A stretch of DNA of 49,703 bases from Flavobacteriaceae bacterium. GTDB taxonomy: Bacteria; Bacteroidota; Bacteroidia; Flavobacteriales; Flavobacteriaceae. The notes beneath the pieces are model-generated. The model was not told the DNA's origin. It was given only the letters and a program-made list of their open reading frames with translations, and did no database searches. This document shows, piece by piece, positions 9,284 to 18,927 of the stretch (position 1 is its first letter; each line of letters begins with the position of its first letter). Location of the stretch: positions 1 through 49,703 of the forward strand of contig JABXIJ010000037.1 in the NCBI GenBank assembly GCA_013373105.1, in the 5' to 3' direction. Made by a program: the position numbers and the translations under genes.

Positions 9284-10644
9284 TTAGCAAAGTTGATATT
9301 CTGGTAACGACATTATTTGAATGCAAAAATCTCTAAGAGGTATAGTTGTATTTGCCAATAACTTCTCTTTAGTAGAAGGATTCATTTTTGATAAAACCAA
9401 ATGTTCTAAAAGTTCTTCATGATTATATTTTTTAAAATTATCATCAAACATTTTCCAATTTGGCTTTAGCTTAAAAAATTGCTTTCTTTTAATAACCTTG
9501 TTATTCATTAACCCCATAATTGCATCATCATTGTAGGTAATAGCGGCATTGTTTAGTAAAATAGAAGCTAAACGTAACCTTGCCACAATTGTGTTACTAT
9601 CAATCCAATATTTCCCTGTTTTCCAGCCAGCAACATTTGGTGGTCTCATTAAAATTTGACCAAGCATTTTTTGTATAACGTTTATTTGTTTTTTATTTAA
9701 AAACTCAAAAGGAGTAATAGTATAAATGCCAGCAATAAGATCCATAGGAGATTTTATTTTTGTACCAATATTGTTATCATCATAAAACCAATCTGCTAAA
9801 ACTACAAATTGCATTAAGTTTTCAATATCATAATCTTTGTAAAATACAGCTGTCATTTCATTTACATGTTGCTCATTTATAATATCATTTACAAAATGTG
9901 AGTAAATTTTAGAACAAATGTATTTGGCGCATGCTTCTTTTTCTAAAATGATGTCTATGATATCATCACCTGTAAAATTACCTTTTTTATCAAAAAAAGC
10001 TTTTTCATTATCATCATGCTGATACTTTCTAAAAACAAAGTTTCCTTTATAATCATTATTATATCCTGTGAAAGCTCTTGCAGCTTCTTTTATATCTTTT
10101 TCAGAATATTTTCCTCTACCTAGTGTAAACAACTCCATTAACTCTCTAGCAAAATTTTCATTCGGACTGCTTTTTTTATTTTGTTTGTTATTTAAATAAA
10201 ATAACATAGCAGGCTCTTTTGAAATAGCTTTAGTTAAGTCAGAAAAATTACCTAAGGCATATTTTCGTAAAGTATTATTATACTGTTGAATAAAGTGAAC
10301 TTGGTTGTTTTGACACACAAAATGATTGGCCCAAAAGAGGGTCATTTTTTCTCTTAAAATTTCTTTAGGGCTTAAGATATGTTCAAACCATAAATTTGAA
10401 AAGTCAACAATTTTTTCTCTACTTTTTTATTAACTTTTCTTCTAAACTTTTCATCTCTTAAATCTTTTGGATCAATAGAATTTAAAAAAGAAGTGTCTAC
10501 AGAAATTTCAGAAACATTTTTAGAATTTTGAAAAAGTTCTTTAACAATGTTTTTTCTAGATTTTCTAGATAAACGACTTAACTCTTTTGGTGTTATACCA
10601 AAACCAATTCTATTATAAAGATGAAGTATGTGCCTTTTTTTCAT
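9284..10644 (-). pseudogene. DUF1800 family protein, interrupted by a single frameshift
   Basis: Two adjacent minus-strand frames make up one DUF1800 protein. The first frame (10644 to 10372) starts MKKRHILHLYNRIGFGIT and runs out of family sequence at a run of six A (plus-strand T6, 10411-10416). The second frame continues with IVDFSNLWFEHILSPKEILREKMTLFWANHF and runs intact to 9284, including SSPNENFARELMELFTLG. Restoring one A (A7) joins them into about 453 residues, the normal family size. There are no other lesions. The cause could be a real recent mutation, slippage in the A-tract (phase variation or -1 ribosomal frameshifting), or a base-calling error. The intact DUF1501 partner lies 11 nt downstream. 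Confidence 0.85.
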
Positions 10645-10692
10645 ATCTATTAAGACATTTAAAATTAAAGATAGTTTAATTTATAAATGAAA

Positions 10693-10722
10693 AAAAACCA
10701 ACTTTTTGAAAAGTTGGTTTTT
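10693..10722 (-). terminator. Intrinsic terminator downstream of the aldehyde dehydrogenase
   Basis: Inverted repeat around AACCAACTTT/AAAGTTGGTT. The plus-strand A7 flank at 10691-10697 becomes a U-tract for minus-strand transcripts. It separates the ALDH gene from the DUF1800/DUF1501 pair. Confidence 0.85.
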
Positions 10723-10744
10723 AAAAAGGGACTTTTTCTTTTTC

Positions 10745-12286
10745 TTATAAATCAAATTTTATTCCTTGTGCTAAAGGTAATTCTGTAGTATAATTAATTG
10801 TGTTGGTTTGTCTACGCATGTAAATTTTCCATGCATCTGAGCCAGATTCTCGACCACCACCAGTTTCTTTTTCTCCACCAAATGCACCACCAATTTCTGC
10901 TCCTGATGTTCCAATATTAACATTGGCAATTCCACAATCTGAGCCAGCAACAGATAAGAAAACTTCTGCTTCACGTAAATTATTAGTCATAATTGCAGAT
11001 GATAAACCTTGAGCTACATTATTCTGAATTTCTATTGCATTTGTAACTTCTCCAGAATATTTTAATAAATATAAAACAGGCGCAAAAGTCTCATGTTGTA
11101 CAATTTTAAAAGTATTTTTTGCTTCAGCAATAGCAGGTTTAACATAACAACCAGATTCAAAACCTTCTCCACTTAAAACACCTCCATCAACAATAATTTT
11201 TCCACCTTCCTCTACTACTTTTTGTAATGCATTTTTATAATTTTCAACTGCATCAGTATCTATTAAAGGGCCAACATGGTTATTTTCATTTAATGGATTT
11301 CCAATTTTTAGTTGATTATATGCATCAACCACAGCATTTTTTACCTTATCGTAAATAGATTCATGAATAATCAATCTTCTTGTTGAAGTACATCGTTGAC
11401 CTGCTGTACCTACTGCACCAAAAACAGCACCAATTACTGTCATTTTAATATCTGCATCTGGAGTTACAATTATTGCATTATTACCTCCAAGTTCTAGCAA
11501 AGTTTTACCTAATCTACCAGCAACTTCTTTGGCAACAATTTTACCCATTCTAGTTGAGCCTGTAGCAGAAACTAAAGGAACTCTAGAGTCTTTGGTTATA
11601 AACTCACCTACTTTATAGTCGCCATTTATTAAACAAGAAATTCCTTCTGGTAAGTTATTTTCTTCTAATACTTCTGCAATAATATTCTGGCAAGCGATAC
11701 CACATAAAGGTGTTTTTTCACTAGGTTTCCAAACACAAACATCTCCACAAACCCATGCTAAAGCTGTGTTCCAAGACCAAACTGCCACTGGAAAATTAAA
11801 AGCAGAAATTATGCCCACAATTCCCAGTGGATGGTATTGTTCATACATTCTATGGCCTGGTCTTTCTGAATGCATGGTTAAGCCATACAACTGTCTTGAT
11901 AGACCAACTGCAAAGTCACAGATATCTATCATTTCTTGAACTTCTCCTAATCCTTCTTGATAGCTTTTTCCCATTTCGTAGGAAACTAATTTTCCTAATG
12001 CTTCTTTTTTTTCTCGCAATTTTTCTCCAAATTGACGAACTATTTCACCTCTTTGTGGAGCTGGAATTGTACGCCAAGTTTTAAATGATTCTGAAGCAGA
12101 TTGCATTACTTTTTCATAATCTTCTTTTGATGTAGCTTTAACTTTACCAATTAATTTACCATCTACAGGTGAAAAACTCTCTATAATTTCTCCATTAGAA
12201 AAGTTGTTTTTTCCAGTAGAAGAGCCATTATTAATATCTTTTACCCCAAGGTTTTGTAGAGCCTCTGCTATACCAAAGTCAGTCAT
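10745..12286 (-). CDS. amaB: ALDH7-family aldehyde dehydrogenase (likely L-2-aminoadipate-semialdehyde dehydrogenase)
   Basis: NAD(P)+-dependent aldehyde dehydrogenase of 513 residues. The general base Glu265 is in LLELGGNN and the catalytic Cys299 in GQRCTSTRR. SAFNFPVAVWSWN, and the C-terminal run EIGGAFGGEKETGGGRESGSDAWKIYMR (given here as a location, last 60 residues), are typical of the antiquitin/ALDH7 branch. That branch oxidises alpha-aminoadipate semialdehyde (piperideine-6-carboxylate) in lysine catabolism. The gene stands alone between a terminator and a divergent gene, so no neighbour confirms the pathway. ALDH membership is certain; the lysine-specific role is inferred from family resemblance. 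Confidence 0.88.
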   Translation of the reverse strand: MTDFGIAEALQNLGVKDINNGSSTGKNNFSNGEIIESFSPVDGKLIGKVKATSKEDYEKVMQSASESFKTWRTIPAPQRGEIVRQFGEKLREKKEALGKLVSYEMGKSYQEGLGEVQEMIDICDFAVGLSRQLYGLTMHSERPGHRMYEQYHPLGIVGIISAFNFPVAVWSWNTALAWVCGDVCVWKPSEKTPLCGIACQNIIAEVLEENNLPEGISCLINGDYKVGEFITKDSRVPLVSATGSTRMGKIVAKEVAGRLGKTLLELGGNNAIIVTPDADIKMTVIGAVFGAVGTAGQRCTSTRRLIIHESIYDKVKNAVVDAYNQLKIGNPLNENNHVGPLIDTDAVENYKNALQKVVEEGGKIIVDGGVLSGEGFESGCYVKPAIAEAKNTFKIVQHETFAPVLYLLKYSGEVTNAIEIQNNVAQGLSSAIMTNNLREAEVFLSVAGSDCGIANVNIGTSGAEIGGAFGGEKETGGGRESGSDAWKIYMRRQTNTINYTTELPLAQGIKFDL

Positions 12287-12368
12287 TTTGTAATTACAAT
12301 TTAGTTAGTTAATTTCGAAGAACGAATTTACAAATAAAATAGTAGTAAAAAAATATAACAAGAACTTT

Positions 12369-12376
12369 TACTTTTG
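12369..12376 (+). promoter_or_regulatory. Putative -7 promoter element (TACTTTTG)
   Basis: Exact TAnnTTTG match 17 nt upstream of the isoaspartyl peptidase ATG, in the divergent gap with the ALDH gene. No clear -33 TTG is visible. Confidence 0.5.
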
Positions 12377-12393
12377 TTTAAAATTAAACAATA

Positions 12394-13437
12394 ATGAAAA
12401 AAATATCATTCTTTTTGATGGCGTGTACCATCCTTTTTAGTTGTACGACAACTGAAACAAAAAAAACCGAAAAAAAGGTTAATGACTTTGCTATAATAAT
12501 TCATGGTGGGGCAGGAACTATTTTAAAGAAAAATATGACCGAAGAAAAAGAAAAAGAATACAAAGCTAAACTTGAAGAAGCAATAAGAGTAGGATATACG
12601 ATTTTGCAAAATGGTGGTACTAGTCAAGATGCAGTAATAAAAACCATTCAAGTTATGGAAGAATCACCATTATTTAATGCTGGTAAAGGAGCTGTTTTTA
12701 CAAATGCAGGAACTAATGAATTAGATGCTTCTTTTATGGATGGTAAAACATTAAATGCAGGTGCAGTTGCAGGAGTTACAGATGTTAAAAGTCCAATTGA
12801 ATTAGCTGTAAAAGTAATGACAGATTCTGAACATGTTATGCTTTCAGGTAAAGGGGCTTCTACTTTTGCAAAAGAAAAAGGGTTAGAAATTGTTGAACCA
12901 AGTTATTTTTATACAGAAAGACGTTTTAAATCTTTAGAAAGAATTAGAGAAAGAGAGAAAACAGAATTAGATCATGATGATAAAACAGCTGCTTTTTATG
13001 ATTCTGATATAAAAAATGCCAAATTTGGTACAGTAGGCTGTGTTGCTTTAGATAAAAATGGAAACATTGCAGCAGGAACATCAACTGGTGGTATGACTAA
13101 CAAAAGATGGGGAAGAATTGGTGATGCACCAATAATTGGATCTGGAACTTATGCAAATAATAAAACTTGTGGTGTTTCATCTACAGGTTGGGGAGAATAC
13201 TTTATAAGAAGTCAAGTAGCTTATGATATTTCTGCACAAATGGAATATCAAAACAAAACATTAAAAGAAGCTACAACTGATGTAATACAAAACAAATTAA
13301 CCAAACTTGGTGGTACAGGAGGTGTAGTTGCTTTAGACAAGAATGGAAACATGTCTTTTGAATTTAACACAGCAGGTATGTATAGAGCCTCTATGGATGA
13401 TGATGGCAACCTAGTAATTAAAATTTACAAAGAATAA
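12394..13437 (+). CDS. iaaA: Isoaspartyl peptidase/L-asparaginase, lipoprotein form
   Basis: N-terminal-nucleophile hydrolase of the plant-type asparaginase (threonine aspartase) family, 347 residues. It releases isoaspartyl residues from damaged peptides and/or hydrolyses asparagine. A lipoprotein signal with lipobox ILFSC (Cys17) places it in the periplasm or on the outer membrane. IIIHGGAGT and NAGKGAVFTNAGTNELDASF mark the alpha subunit. The autocleavage site is KFGTVGC, with Thr213 becoming the N-terminal nucleophile. GTSTGGMTNK follows and GGTGGVVALD lies near the end. Length is normal. Its stop codon directly abuts the stop of the convergent lipoprotein gene, with no gap. Confidence 0.93.
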   Translation: MKKISFFLMACTILFSCTTTETKKTEKKVNDFAIIIHGGAGTILKKNMTEEKEKEYKAKLEEAIRVGYTILQNGGTSQDAVIKTIQVMEESPLFNAGKGAVFTNAGTNELDASFMDGKTLNAGAVAGVTDVKSPIELAVKVMTDSEHVMLSGKGASTFAKEKGLEIVEPSYFYTERRFKSLERIREREKTELDHDDKTAAFYDSDIKNAKFGTVGCVALDKNGNIAAGTSTGGMTNKRWGRIGDAPIIGSGTYANNKTCGVSSTGWGEYFIRSQVAYDISAQMEYQNKTLKEATTDVIQNKLTKLGGTGGVVALDKNGNMSFEFNTAGMYRASMDDDGNLVIKIYKE

Positions 13438-13842
13438 TTAAGGAATTACAGGAATTCTAATTTCATCGAAAATAGAATCTCCATTAGAGTCTTTTCCTTT
13501 GTAGATTTTAAAAACATATTCTTCGTCTTGTAACACGTTTATTGGTAATTTTAATTCCATATCAATAGTTGCTTGTGAGCATGGAATATCGTTTTGTTGA
13601 AAAGCATTTATAGCTACTGTTCTAGAGTTTTTATTTATTCTGTAATACACATCTTTAAAGCTGTAACAAGCATTTGGTAAGGTGTACTTTATTGCTAAAG
13701 TATCTACTGTTTGATATTTAAAACTTTTAGGAGCAACTACTTCTTTTATGGGTAAAACTTTTAATTCTAAAATTCGATCTTCTTGTTCACAACTAGAAAG
13801 AAGAATAATTGCTAATACTATAAGTAAACTAAATTTTTTCAT
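13438..13842 (-). CDS. Small lipoprotein of unknown function
   Basis: A 134-residue protein with signal peptide and lipobox LLSSC (Cys18). The mature region is predicted to be beta-rich. It contains two Cys (NACYSF and IPCSQA) that could form a disulfide, and a C-terminal Asp/Gly/Asn-rich loop, KGKDSNGDSIFDEIRIPV. It resembles small flavobacterial lipoproteins without assigned function. It converges on iaaA with abutting stop codons and no space for a terminator between them, so the two transcripts probably overlap. No function is claimed. Confidence 0.8.
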   Translation of the reverse strand: MKKFSLLIVLAIILLSSCEQEDRILELKVLPIKEVVAPKSFKYQTVDTLAIKYTLPNACYSFKDVYYRINKNSRTVAINAFQQNDIPCSQATIDMELKLPINVLQDEEYVFKIYKGKDSNGDSIFDEIRIPVIP

Positions 13843-13886
13843 AATAAAAGAGTTTTTAAATTAATGAAAATCCTTTTTATATATGT

Positions 13887-13894
13887 TATTTTTG
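13887..13894 (+). promoter_or_regulatory. Putative -7 promoter element (TATTTTTG), 7 nt before the start codon
   Basis: Exact TAnnTTTG match. The ATG at 13902 is only 7 nt after it, so a transcript starting at the usual distance would be nearly leaderless. Confidence 0.5.
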
Positions 13895-13901
13895 TTTTCA
13901 T

Positions 13902-14876
13902 ATGAAAGATACAATTTTTTCTATTTCATCTGAAAAACAATTTGTTAAAACTGCTATAGAGTTCTTTAAACATCAGTTTAATAACAATAGAGTATATCGT
14001 TCTTTTTGCGATTTATTATACAAACATCCTTCAGATATTCAGCAAATAGAAGAGATACCTTTTTTACCAATACAGTTTTTTAAAAGTAGAAAAATACTGT
14101 CGTCTTTAGACGAAGTGCAAGAGGTTTTTACAAGTTCAGGTACTACAGATGCTATAACTAGCAAGCATTATCTTACAGATATAGAGCTATATAAGCAAAG
14201 TTATTTGAGAGGATTTTCAAACTTTTATGGAAATATAGAAGATTATGTTGTATTGGCATTACTACCTAATTATCTTGAAAGAAAAGGAAGTTCCTTGGTT
14301 TTTATGGTTGATGATTTAATTCGAAAATCTAAGCATTTCGAAAGTGGGTTTTATTTAAATAATTTAGACGAGTTAGCAGAAACTCTAAATAATTTAGACA
14401 AACAAGGAAAAAAAGTCCTTTTAATTGGTGTTTCTTTTGCATTGTTAGATTTAATTGAAAAATATCAATTTAATCTACAAAATACAATTGTTATGGAAAC
14501 AGGAGGAATGAAAGGAAGGAGAAAAGAACTTATTCGTAAAGAATTGCATCATTTGCTTTCTAAAGGATTTGGAGTCTCTGAAATTCATTCAGAATATGGT
14601 ATGACAGAATTATTAAGTCAAGCTTACTCAAAAGGGAAAGGAATATTTGAAACCCCACCTTGGATGCGAATTTTAACACGAGATACAGAAGATGCTCTTA
14701 CAATTCAAAAAATTGAAAAAACAGGAGGAATTAATGTTATAGATTTAGCCAACTTTAACTCATGTTCATTCATTGCAACCCAAGATTTAGGAAAAGTTTA
14801 TTCAAATAATTCTTTCGAAATAATTGGGCGTTTTGATCATTCAGATATTAGAGGCTGTAATCTTATGGTAATATAA
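13902..14876 (+). CDS. LuxE-like acyl-activating enzyme
   Basis: A 324-residue cytoplasmic protein resembling the acyl-protein synthetase LuxE and adenylate-forming enzymes. It has the short P-loop-like motif FTSSGTTDAITSKH (about residues 76-90), a VMETGGMKGRRKELIR segment, and HSEYGMTELLSQAYS, which matches the YGMTE motif of ANL-family adenylating domains. The small C-terminal ANL domain is largely missing, as in LuxE. LuxE itself activates fatty acids for aldehyde synthesis in bioluminescence, but no luxCDAB genes are nearby. The substrate is therefore unknown; flavobacterial relatives are usually called acyltransferase. It is likely monocistronic. Confidence 0.75.
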   Translation: MKDTIFSISSEKQFVKTAIEFFKHQFNNNRVYRSFCDLLYKHPSDIQQIEEIPFLPIQFFKSRKILSSLDEVQEVFTSSGTTDAITSKHYLTDIELYKQSYLRGFSNFYGNIEDYVVLALLPNYLERKGSSLVFMVDDLIRKSKHFESGFYLNNLDELAETLNNLDKQGKKVLLIGVSFALLDLIEKYQFNLQNTIVMETGGMKGRRKELIRKELHHLLSKGFGVSEIHSEYGMTELLSQAYSKGKGIFETPPWMRILTRDTEDALTIQKIEKTGGINVIDLANFNSCSFIATQDLGKVYSNNSFEIIGRFDHSDIRGCNLMVI

Positions 14877-14945
14877 ATAATCTTTGTAGCTCTTGTAAGG
14901 TTTGTAAACTTTTACGACTTTAATTTAAACTAACTAGCTAATATC

Positions 14946-15395
14946 ATGAGAATTATAATTGTATTTTTACTTGTTACCACTGCTGTTTTTTCACAACAAA
15001 TAGACTATAACACCAAAAAAGGTTTTGTTGCAGAAGGTTTTGATGTTGTTTCTTATTTTACCCAAAAATCTCCTGTAGAAGGAAAAAATAAATTTCAAGT
15101 TACTTTCGAAAATGCTAAATTTAAGTTTGCATCACAAGAAAATTTAAAACTGTTTAATGCAAACCCTAAAAAGTATATACCACAATATGGTGGTTATTGT
15201 GCTTATGCAATGGCAGTAAAAAAAACTAAGATGAATATAGATGCAGAGCAGTACGAAATTAGAGATGGAAAACTTTATCTTTTTTATAGTTCTTGGTTTG
15301 GAAGTAAACTAAAAGATTGGCAAGAGGGAGAAACTAAAAAGTTACAATCGAAAGCAGATATTAATTGGTTAGATTTAAAATACCAAAAAAATTAA
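14946..15395 (+). CDS. Exported YHS-domain protein
   Basis: A 149-residue protein with a cleavable signal peptide (hydrophobic residues about 3-15, then SQQ). Residues about 25-85 form a YHS domain: GFDVVSYFTQKSPVEGK, a beta-hairpin, FKFASQENLKLFNANPKKYIPQYGGYCAYAM. The YHS fold binds metals in some proteins, and Cys in GGYCAYAM is a candidate ligand. The role is unknown; similar proteins are annotated only by domain. The CDS overlaps the convergent sterol-desaturase-like gene by 4 nt. Confidence 0.85.
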   Translation: MRIIIVFLLVTTAVFSQQIDYNTKKGFVAEGFDVVSYFTQKSPVEGKNKFQVTFENAKFKFASQENLKLFNANPKKYIPQYGGYCAYAMAVKKTKMNIDAEQYEIRDGKLYLFYSSWFGSKLKDWQEGETKKLQSKADINWLDLKYQKN

Positions 15396-16150
15396 TTAGA
15401 GTCATTTTCATATTCTGTTTTCATTAATCGATCCCAAAAGGTAAAATACAACCCATAATTATAGTTAAATTTTGTGTGATGTTTATCGTGATGAGAAGCA
15501 CCAATTATCCATTTTTGAAACCAATTCCCAAACTTTCCTGAAGGATAAACTTCAACCCCTGCATGATTTATAGTTGCTGAAACTGTCATTAGCGCTAACA
15601 CTGTTAGAAATGCATACAAATGTATAGGTAGAATTAAAACGATTAACGGAAAAAACGCAGCTTGTAATATAGTTTCAAAAGGATGAAATGAAAAAGAGGT
15701 AAATACAGAGGTATGGATACTTTTGTGGTGTACCAAATGAAAATATTTATAAACTTTTGGTAAATGCATCCATCTATGTGCCCAATAATAGTAGGTGTCT
15801 TGTAGAAATAAAAACAGAACTATACTTATAGGAATGTACCACCAAGAATTATTTGAAAAACTATTGTAGATTAATGTATAATCGTTAACATATAAATAAT
15901 AAAACACTACAGCAACAGCACCAAAAATACATCCACTTATTGCAGACCAATAAATCTCTTTTTTGTATTGCTTGGCTTGTAATTTCTTTTTATGTAGAAA
16001 CCTACTGCTAAATCTGTTTTTTAATAGTTTAAAAAATGTAAAATGATAGGATAAAGAAAATACTAAGTACCTAAAGAAAATGATAAAAGTTAATGAAACA
16101 ATAAGCCAAATTAAGTAGGTTACATTGTTAAAATCAACTTCTAAATTCAT
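15392..16150 (-). CDS. Sterol desaturase/fatty-acid hydroxylase family membrane protein
   Basis: Integral membrane di-iron oxygenase, 252 residues, with about four hydrophobic segments. The histidine clusters expected of the family are all present: HRWMH at 125-129, HLVHH at 138-142, and HHDKHH near residue 220. These bind the di-iron centre that hydroxylates or desaturates lipid chains. The exact lipid substrate cannot be inferred; in this lineage carotenoids, hopanoids or fatty acids are all possible. It begins 2 nt downstream of the tyrS stop, so it is probably co-transcribed with tyrS. Its end overlaps the convergent YHS gene by 4 nt. Confidence 0.9.
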   Translation of the reverse strand: MNLEVDFNNVTYLIWLIVSLTFIIFFRYLVFSLSYHFTFFKLLKNRFSSRFLHKKKLQAKQYKKEIYWSAISGCIFGAVAVVFYYLYVNDYTLIYNSFSNNSWWYIPISIVLFLFLQDTYYYWAHRWMHLPKVYKYFHLVHHKSIHTSVFTSFSFHPFETILQAAFFPLIVLILPIHLYAFLTVLALMTVSATINHAGVEVYPSGKFGNWFQKWIIGASHHDKHHTKFNYNYGLYFTFWDRLMKTEYENDSN

Positions 16151-16151
16151 G

Positions 16152-17444
16152 TTACTTTATTTTTAACAAGAAGTAACTTTTTTTACCTCTCTGTATTAAT
16201 ACATATTTATCTGCAATTAAGTCTTCTTTAGAAATTAAATAGTCTTCTTGAACCTTATTTTTATTCACAGATATAGCATTTTCTTTTAAGGCTCTTCTAG
16301 CTTCACCATTAGATTTTAAAAACCCTGTTTTAGCTGCTAAAGCACCAATCATATCTAAACCATTCTCTACATCTAAAGTGTCAATTTCAGATTGAGGAAC
16401 ACCATCAAAAACATCTAAAAAAGTTTGTTCGTCTAAAGATTTTAAATCTTCTGTTGTAGACTTACCAAATAATATATTAGAAGCTGCAATTGCTTTTTCA
16501 TATTCTTCTTTACCATGTACTAGAACAGTTACTTCTTCTCCTAATCTTTTTTGTAAAACACGAGTATGAGGTGCTTTTGTATGCTCTTGAATTAAAGTGT
16601 CTATAGTTTCTTTATCTAAAAAAGTAAAAATCTTAATATATTTTTCTGCATCTTCATCAGAAGTATTTAACCAATATTGGTAAAATTTGTAAGGAGATGT
16701 TCTTTTAGCATCAAGCCAAACATTACCACCTTCTGATTTTCCAAACTTAGAACCATCAGATTTTGTAATTAATGGGCAAGTAATTGCATAACCTTTTCCA
16801 CCACCAACTCTTCGAATTAGTTCAGTTCCTGTGGTAATATTTCCCCATTGATCTGAACCACCCATTTGTATGGTTGTTGCATGAGCTTTATATAAATGTA
16901 AAAAGTCGTAACCTTGTACTAATTGATAGGTAAATTCTGTAAAAGACATGCCTTCTTTTGACTCAGAGCCTATTCTGTTTTTTACTGAATCTTTAGCCAT
17001 CATGTAGTTTACAGTTATATGTTTACCTACATCTCTTATAAATTCTAAAAACGAAAATTCTTTCATCCAATCGTAATTATTTACAAGAATTGCAGCATTT
17101 TTTGCATTACTTTCAAAATCTAAAAAATGCCCAAGTTGAGCTTTTACACACTCTTGATTATGACGTAAAGTTTTTTCGTCTAATAAATTACGTTCAGAAG
17201 ATTTTCCTGAAGGATCTCCAATCATACCAGTAGCACCACCAACTAAAGCAATAGGTTTATGCCCACATCTTTGATAATGAGCTAATAACATTATAGGCAC
17301 TAAGTTTCCAATGTGAAGTGAGTCTGCAGTAGGGTCAAAACCAACATAAGCACTTCTCATTTCCTCTAACAAATGTTCTTCAGTACCTGGCATGCAATCA
17401 TGCAACATTCCTCTCCATTGTAATTCTTCAATAAAATTCTTCAT
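16152..17444 (-). CDS. tyrS: Tyrosyl-tRNA synthetase
   Basis: Class I aminoacyl-tRNA synthetase charging tRNA-Tyr, 430 residues from the start chosen here. The HIGH signature reads HIGN (44-47), the KMSKS-equivalent is KFGKS (233-237), and an S4 RNA-binding domain forms the last 65 residues. The ATG at 17444 ([12 protein letters not shown]) is preferred to an in-frame ATG at 17483. It matches the family N-terminus, and the upstream -7 element at 17466-17473 would otherwise fall inside the gene. A metabolic membrane enzyme follows with a 1-nt gap. Confidence 0.97.
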   Translation of the reverse strand: MKNFIEELQWRGMLHDCMPGTEEHLLEEMRSAYVGFDPTADSLHIGNLVPIMLLAHYQRCGHKPIALVGGATGMIGDPSGKSSERNLLDEKTLRHNQECVKAQLGHFLDFESNAKNAAILVNNYDWMKEFSFLEFIRDVGKHITVNYMMAKDSVKNRIGSESKEGMSFTEFTYQLVQGYDFLHLYKAHATTIQMGGSDQWGNITTGTELIRRVGGGKGYAITCPLITKSDGSKFGKSEGGNVWLDAKRTSPYKFYQYWLNTSDEDAEKYIKIFTFLDKETIDTLIQEHTKAPHTRVLQKRLGEEVTVLVHGKEEYEKAIAASNILFGKSTTEDLKSLDEQTFLDVFDGVPQSEIDTLDVENGLDMIGALAAKTGFLKSNGEARRALKENAISVNKNKVQEDYLISKEDLIADKYVLIQRGKKSYFLLKIK

Positions 17445-17465
17445 TATGGTCAATTTATCAGATAG

Positions 17466-17473
17466 CAAATATA
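17466..17473 (-). promoter_or_regulatory. Putative -7 promoter element (TATATTTG) of tyrS
   Basis: Minus-strand exact match to TAnnTTTG, 21 nt upstream of the tyrS ATG at 17444. It supports that start. Confidence 0.5.
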
Positions 17474-17506
17474 AGTTTATCAAGTAAAATATACTAAATT
17501 CGTTAT

Positions 17507-18517
17507 ATGATTTTAGTTACTGGTGGCACAGGTTTTGTTGGCTCTCATTTATTGTATCATTTGGTTGTTGAAAACAACGATGTAAAAGCTATTTACCGAA
17601 CAAATTCATCTTTAGAAAATGTAAAAAAAGTATTCTCTTATTACACTTCAGACACATCTCTTTTTAAAAAAATTATCTGGTTAAAAGCAGATGTTACAAA
17701 TGTGCCAGATATGATTGTTGCGTTTGAAAAAGTAACCCAAGTATATCATTGTGCAGCCTTTATTTCTTTTAATCCAAAAGATTACAGAGAAATGCGAAAA
17801 GTAAATATTTATGGAACTGCAATTGTTGCTAATTTAGCTATCGATAAAAAAGTAGAAAAACTTTGTTATGTTAGCTCTATTGCTGCTGTAGGCGATGCGA
17901 AAACATATGTAGAATTAATAACTGAAGAATGTGAATGGAATAAAGAAATCGATAATAGTGGTTATTCAATTACTAAATTTGGCGGCGAAATGGAAATATG
18001 GCGCGCAAGCCAAGAAGGTGTTGATGTTGTAATTGTAAATCCTGGAGTTATTTTAGGAAAGGGTTTTTGGCATACAGGATCAAGTAAACTTTTTTCTCAA
18101 GTTTATAATGGATTTAATTTTTACACAGAAGGAGTAACAGGTTTTGTTGCTGTAACTGATGTTGTAAAAGCTATGATTAATTTAATGAAAGCTAACATAA
18201 AAAATGAACGATTTATTTTGGTTTCAGAAAATAAATCGTACAAAGATGTATTGCTTGCAATTGCTGATGGATTATGTGTAAAAAAACCATCGAAAAAAAT
18301 AAAACCTTGGCAAACTGCAGTTTTTTGGAGAGTTGCTTGGATACTATCAAAACTTACAGGAAAAGAACCTTTATTGAGTAAATATTCTGCAAGAAGCACT
18401 CATACTATATCTAAATATTCGTCTAAAAAAATACAAGAAACTTTAGGTTTAAAGTTCGAGTTATTAGAAAAAACAATTAAATCAACAGCACATCAATTTC
18501 TTAAAGAGGTTTCTTAA
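17507..18517 (+). CDS. NAD-dependent epimerase/dehydratase family protein
   Basis: Extended short-chain dehydrogenase, 336 residues. Gly-rich cofactor motif [11 protein letters not shown] is at residues 5-15. [10 protein letters not shown] and SSIAAVGDA precede the catalytic YSITK (Tyr and Lys present). The C-terminal 100 residues form the substrate-binding lobe. This subfamily includes dihydroflavonol-reductase-like and 3-beta-hydroxysteroid-dehydrogenase-like enzymes; the substrate cannot be named. It diverges from tyrS, and its last 17 nt overlap the convergent DUF4296 lipoprotein gene. Confidence 0.9.
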   Translation: MILVTGGTGFVGSHLLYHLVVENNDVKAIYRTNSSLENVKKVFSYYTSDTSLFKKIIWLKADVTNVPDMIVAFEKVTQVYHCAAFISFNPKDYREMRKVNIYGTAIVANLAIDKKVEKLCYVSSIAAVGDAKTYVELITEECEWNKEIDNSGYSITKFGGEMEIWRASQEGVDVVIVNPGVILGKGFWHTGSSKLFSQVYNGFNFYTEGVTGFVAVTDVVKAMINLMKANIKNERFILVSENKSYKDVLLAIADGLCVKKPSKKIKPWQTAVFWRVAWILSKLTGKEPLLSKYSARSTHTISKYSSKKIQETLGLKFELLEKTIKSTAHQFLKEVS

Positions 18518-18926
18518 TTTTTGAAGTATCAATTTTTGGTTTAGACTTAAGTTTTGTTAAAGAGTCTTTTCTTAAAGAATCTTGTTTGTTTTTAATCTTG
18601 TCATAAAAAGCTTTCTTTTTTTCTATTCTTTTGTTAGCGTCTTCAAAAATTTCTATGTATTCATCTATTTTAGATAAATAATACAAACTGCTTCGTTGAA
18701 AACGACTACTATCTATCTTAAATTTTTCATATACTAAAGGCATATAATTTATACCTTTTTTAAGCTCTTTTGTTTTAATAAATTTGGCAGAAGAAGCTAT
18801 CATTAACTCTTGGATAAGAATACTCATAGAGTCTTTAGAAATTAAATCTTTAGGTGGCTCTAAAATGGTATTACTTGTACAAGAACACAGAATAGCAATA
18901 GAAAAAAAGAACGTGATTTTTTTCAT
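18501..18926 (-). CDS. DUF4296 lipoprotein
   Basis: About 141 residues with a short lipoprotein signal, lipobox ILCSC, then the DUF4296 domain: a helical segment with MSILIQELMIASSAK and YMPLVYEKFKIDSSRFQRSSLYYLSK. A lysine/serine-rich, probably disordered tail closes it. The ATG at 18926 (MKKITFFFS) is chosen over one at 18938 that would overlap pyrC by 11 nt; at 18926 it starts 1 nt after the pyrC stop, consistent with coupling. Function unknown; a location at the outer or inner membrane is inferred from the signal. Confidence 0.85.
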   Translation of the reverse strand: MKKITFFFSIAILCSCTSNTILEPPKDLISKDSMSILIQELMIASSAKFIKTKELKKGINYMPLVYEKFKIDSSRFQRSSLYYLSKIDEYIEIFEDANKRIEKKKAFYDKIKNKQDSLRKDSLTKLKSKPKIDTSKIKKPL

Positions 18927-18927
18927 T

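Noticed and set aside
16152..17483. Longer tyrS starting at 17483
   Set aside because: The extra 13 residues are not family-like and would include the -7 element at 17466-17473.
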